A stretch of DNA of 42,180 bases from assembly GCA_944325545.1 (NCBI GenBank), contig CALVAM010000018.1:1-42180 (forward strand). Reading direction: 5' to 3'. Each line of letters starts with the position of its first letter. Position 1 is the stretch's first letter. Below the pieces are notes generated by a model, which saw only the letters and a program-made list of their open reading frames with translations, was not told the DNA's origin and did not search any database. The stretch is from Candidatus Gastranaerophilales bacterium. Lineage in GTDB: Bacteria > Cyanobacteriota > Vampirovibrionia > Gastranaerophilales > Gastranaerophilaceae. Positions 40,510 to 42,180 of this stretch are shown in pieces. The translations under genes and the position numbers were made by a program.

Positions 40510-40893
40510 TTAATTTTCGTATACAAAAATGTTTTTAAAATATCTTTTAAATCCGCATTTTAAAAGACATAATGCGGATGCTCTATTTTGAGCTTGAGCA
40601 TAAATATCACCTTTAAACCAATCAAGTGACATTTTTAGACATTCTAAATTTAGATTGTGCATTTTTCTATTTGCAAAACCATTTAAAAAAAGTTTATTAT
40701 TTTCATCTAAAAAATAATAAATACCGCCTATTAATTTATTATCATTAACAAACATATAAAAAAAAGTATTATTACAAATGAATTCAAAAGATTTTTCATC
40801 ATAAATTTTATCTTGACACTTTTTATATAAATTCTCACATTCATTTTTGAAATGCAAAAATTCCTTATTAGAAGGAATAAGAACTTTTATCAT
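40510..40893 (-). CDS. GNAT-like acetyltransferase of phage type
   Basis: 127 residues. Small GNAT fold: FYMFVNDNKLIGGIYYF (beta4 region), KLFLNGFANRKMHNLNLEC (acyl-CoA loop position, though no perfect Q/RxxGxG/A), and NRASALCLLKCGFKRYFKN (the N..A..L..K.GF motif). Similar short GNAT genes occur just upstream of head genes in T7-like phages. The acceptor is unknown; could modify host proteins. The degenerate CoA loop makes activity uncertain. AAAAGGAAA ribosome site. Confidence 0.7.
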   Translation of the reverse strand: MIKVLIPSNKEFLHFKNECENLYKKCQDKIYDEKSFEFICNNTFFYMFVNDNKLIGGIYYFLDENNKLFLNGFANRKMHNLNLECLKMSLDWFKGDIYAQAQNRASALCLLKCGFKRYFKNIFVYEN

Positions 40894-40905
40894 TGAATTT
40901 TCCTT

Positions 40906-41634
40906 TTAAATTTTGTTTTTAATAAATCTAAACGCATAAATTATAAAAATAAAAGTAATAAAATAATATAAATCTAATATTATGTGGATAAATGTAAATT
41001 TCATTGAAAATGAAGCAATTGCCAAAATGCTTAATCTATAAAATATAAAAGCCCATAAAATTTGATAAAATATTCTTTTAATTTTTGTATTATATGTTAT
41101 AAATATGAGAAAATTTATTAAAGAATAATAAATAATTCCTATACAAGTTATATAAATTATTATTGAGAAAAAAGGAATGCTCATTGAATCAGCCATTTTA
41201 TTATAAACGTATTTATCAATATCGATCATGTAAGCAATAATGAAGAAAAAATGCCCAATAATGTATGAAATATTAAACCAGAGGTAAACAAAATATTTAT
41301 TTGTAAAACTTGTTAAATATTTAAAATTTTTAAAATTGTTAATTTTAAAAGATACCGAAAATATAAACAATGTAATGCACCAGCCCCAAATTTGAAACAA
41401 ACAATTATATCCTTTATAGTGTGGATTTATTAAATGTTTGATTGCGTCTCCAACCTCACTGGGAGATACTGTTTGTGCAATTTGCTTTGCTAATTCTCTA
41501 TTTATAAAAAAATCAGGATATTTAAATTGACAACAGAATAATAATATAGAACTTAATAATAAAATACCTAAGCCAAAAAGTTTAATGGGATTCTGTATGA
41601 AGTTTTTAATTTTATTAAATATTATATTATTCAT
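40906..41634 (-). CDS. multi-span membrane protein, function unknown
   Basis: 242 residues, unrecognised. About six transmembrane segments (IKLFGLGILLLSSILLFCC; IWGWCITLFIFSV; YLWFNISYIIGHFFFIIAYM; IPFFSIIIYITCIGIIYYSL; FYQILWAFIFYRLSILAIAS; LYYFITFIFIIYAFRF). The loop after the first helix (FFINRELAKQIAQTVSPSEV) is soluble. Its ATG overlaps the upstream 109-residue gene by 8 nt, so the two membrane proteins are probably made together. Whether this pair belongs to the phage or the host is unclear; 12 nt separate it from the GNAT gene. Confidence 0.65.
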   Translation of the reverse strand: MNNIIFNKIKNFIQNPIKLFGLGILLLSSILLFCCQFKYPDFFINRELAKQIAQTVSPSEVGDAIKHLINPHYKGYNCLFQIWGWCITLFIFSVSFKINNFKNFKYLTSFTNKYFVYLWFNISYIIGHFFFIIAYMIDIDKYVYNKMADSMSIPFFSIIIYITCIGIIYYSLINFLIFITYNTKIKRIFYQILWAFIFYRLSILAIASFSMKFTFIHIILDLYYFITFIFIIYAFRFIKNKI

Positions 41635-41956
41635 TAAAGTTTAACTCTTTTCTTTTTATTGTAATAAAATAATTTATTAATTCTAAACCAATAATTAAAA
41701 TTATAAAATCAAAAAATAATATAATAATTAAATGGAAATTTTGAACTAGAACATCCATTCTTTCAGAAAGAATAAACATTTCAAAAGAAATAGGGAATAT
41801 TGTACCTAAAATAAAGGATAATAAATTAAAAACAAGAGTTCCTATGATGAAGTAAAGAATTTTTGATATTATGAATCCAATTGGAATCCAAAAAATAACA
41901 AAGGATGTTTGCAGAATTGGATATTGTAAGTATATAGGTTCATATTTGTAATTCAT
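41627..41956 (-). CDS. small membrane protein, function unknown
   Basis: 109 residues, unrecognised, with about three hydrophobic segments (FVIFWIPIGFIISKILYFII; LVFNLLSFILGTIFPISF; LIIILFFDFIILIIGLELIN). First of a two-gene unit with the 242-residue membrane protein. A TAAAAT hexamer lies 6 nt before its ATG, with no Shine-Dalgarno site, again suggesting a leaderless mRNA; the start codon choice is supported by this. Confidence 0.65.
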   Translation of the reverse strand: MNYKYEPIYLQYPILQTSFVIFWIPIGFIISKILYFIIGTLVFNLLSFILGTIFPISFEMFILSERMDVLVQNFHLIIILFFDFIILIIGLELINYFITIKRKELNFNE

Positions 41957-41962
41957 AAGTTT

Positions 41963-41968
41963 ATTTTA
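41963..41968 (-). promoter_or_regulatory. candidate -10 of the membrane-protein pair (leaderless)
   Basis: TAAAAT on the minus strand, 6 nt before the ATG at 41956. No convincing -35 at 17 nt. Confidence 0.4.
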
Positions 41969-42014
41969 TCATAAAAAGTGATATTTTTTAGCTCTTTTTT
42001 TCTTGTATGTTTTC

Positions 42015-42043
42015 TTGCGTGATTAGAAAATATATTGTAAAAT
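42015..42043 (+). promoter_or_regulatory. promoter of the gene at the right edge (leaderless)
   Basis: TTGCGT (42015-42020), a 17-nt spacer and TAAAAT (42038-42043), 6 nt before the ATG at 42050. The -35 is weak (3 of 6), the -10 good (5 of 6). Confidence 0.45.
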
Positions 42044-42049
42044 TTACAT

Positions 42050-42180
42050 ATGAAAGAAGCATTAAAATCTTTTTATAATTTTTTAATAAAGCTAAAGCGT
42101 TACCACGCTATGCACATCATGGTCATTCCATCTGCTTTATTTTATTTTAGTACTTATTCTTTTTGGTGGTTGTGGTGTTT
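42050..42180 (+). CDS. membrane protein, 5' part only
   Basis: 43 complete codons are visible before the window ends. MKEALKSFYNFLIKLKRYHA followed by MHIMVIPSALFYFSTYSFWW begins with a basic cytoplasmic stretch and enters a hydrophobic segment rich in aromatics. It could be the first helix of a transporter permease, but the visible part is too short to assign. No upstream in-frame start is needed; the ATG follows a -10-like hexamer by 6 nt. Confidence 0.5.
   Translation, partial: MKEALKSFYNFLIKLKRYHAMHIMVIPSALFYFSTYSFWWLWC

Larger units (their letters stand above)
27420..40893 (-). mobile_element. podovirus-type virion morphogenesis cassette (prophage or domesticated)
   Basis: About 13.5 kb of consecutive minus-strand genes with portal, scaffold, major capsid, lysozyme-like, head-tail adaptor, beta-propeller tail, fibres and large terminase. 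Portal-scaffold-capsid-adaptor-tail-fibre-terminase is the order of T7-like late regions, with the terminase last. No tape-measure or sheath gene, which fits a short tail. Nearly every gene has a good Shine-Dalgarno site and all frames are intact. No integrase, repressor, replication, RNA polymerase or small terminase gene was recognised, and no att repeat was found at either end. Confidence 0.8.

Noticed and set aside
27277..42049. Phage attachment-site repeats flanking the cassette
   Set aside because: Compared 27277-27419 with 41957-42049 and with 40401-40509 by eye; no direct repeat longer than short AT runs, and no tRNA end on either side.

Overview
The window is AT-rich, densely packed bacterial chromosome. 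No rRNA, tRNA or CRISPR array was recognised. LptC and LptA-like proteins, a two-partner-secretion exoprotein domain and periplasmic signal peptides point to a cell with an outer membrane. Several traits together (many FTLAEVLITL prepilins, cyanobacterial-style TPR-glycosyltransferase and YggT proteins, GTAG-headed REP palindromes, very low GC) best fit a gut non-photosynthetic cyanobacterial relative (Gastranaerophilales, 'Melainabacteria'). That placement is inference; no marker rRNA is present.

Layout. 1-951: two copies and a stub of a 128-bp repeat, plus GTAG-headed REP palindromes surrounding a RAYT (REP-associated tyrosine transposase). 1022-1722: HEPN-MNT toxin-antitoxin pair. 1813-4948: divergent ADP-forming acyl-CoA synthetase and methylthioadenosine phosphorylase. 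5006-6849: YggT and a TPR-glycosyltransferase. 6846-12783, all minus: acyltransferase, prepilin-like protein, YifB/ComM, a small protein, PilZ protein, YkgJ cysteine-cluster protein, MerR-like coiled-coil protein and SmpB. 12825-18520: tightly overlapped operon lptC-lptA-TPR-dprA-topA. 18563-22640: ATP-grasp protein, second prepilin-like protein, haemagglutinin-type exoprotein. 22877-27276: two large, convergent, unfamiliar coiled-coil proteins.

27420-40893 is a compact virion-building cassette on the minus strand, read from portal to large terminase: GNAT protein, portal, scaffold, major capsid protein, candidate decoration protein, muralytic enzyme, head-tail adaptor, beta-propeller tail protein, fibres, DUF1353 protein and terminase. 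The order resembles the late region of T7-like podoviruses, but no integrase, repressor, replication or RNA polymerase gene is visible. One small plus-strand gene (34772-35065) with its own terminator interrupts the cassette like a moron. The right edge holds two membrane proteins and the start of a divergent membrane protein.

Two patterns stand out beyond the gene list. First, at least eight genes have a -10-like hexamer exactly 6 nt before their ATG and no usable Shine-Dalgarno site, several with a -35-like hexamer at a 17-nt spacer, which predicts leaderless mRNAs; the phage genes and secreted-protein genes instead have strong Shine-Dalgarno sites. Second, the virion cassette looks intact but isolated, so it may be a prophage remnant under selection, a domesticated particle or gene-transfer-agent-like locus, or part of a prophage split across the window edge.
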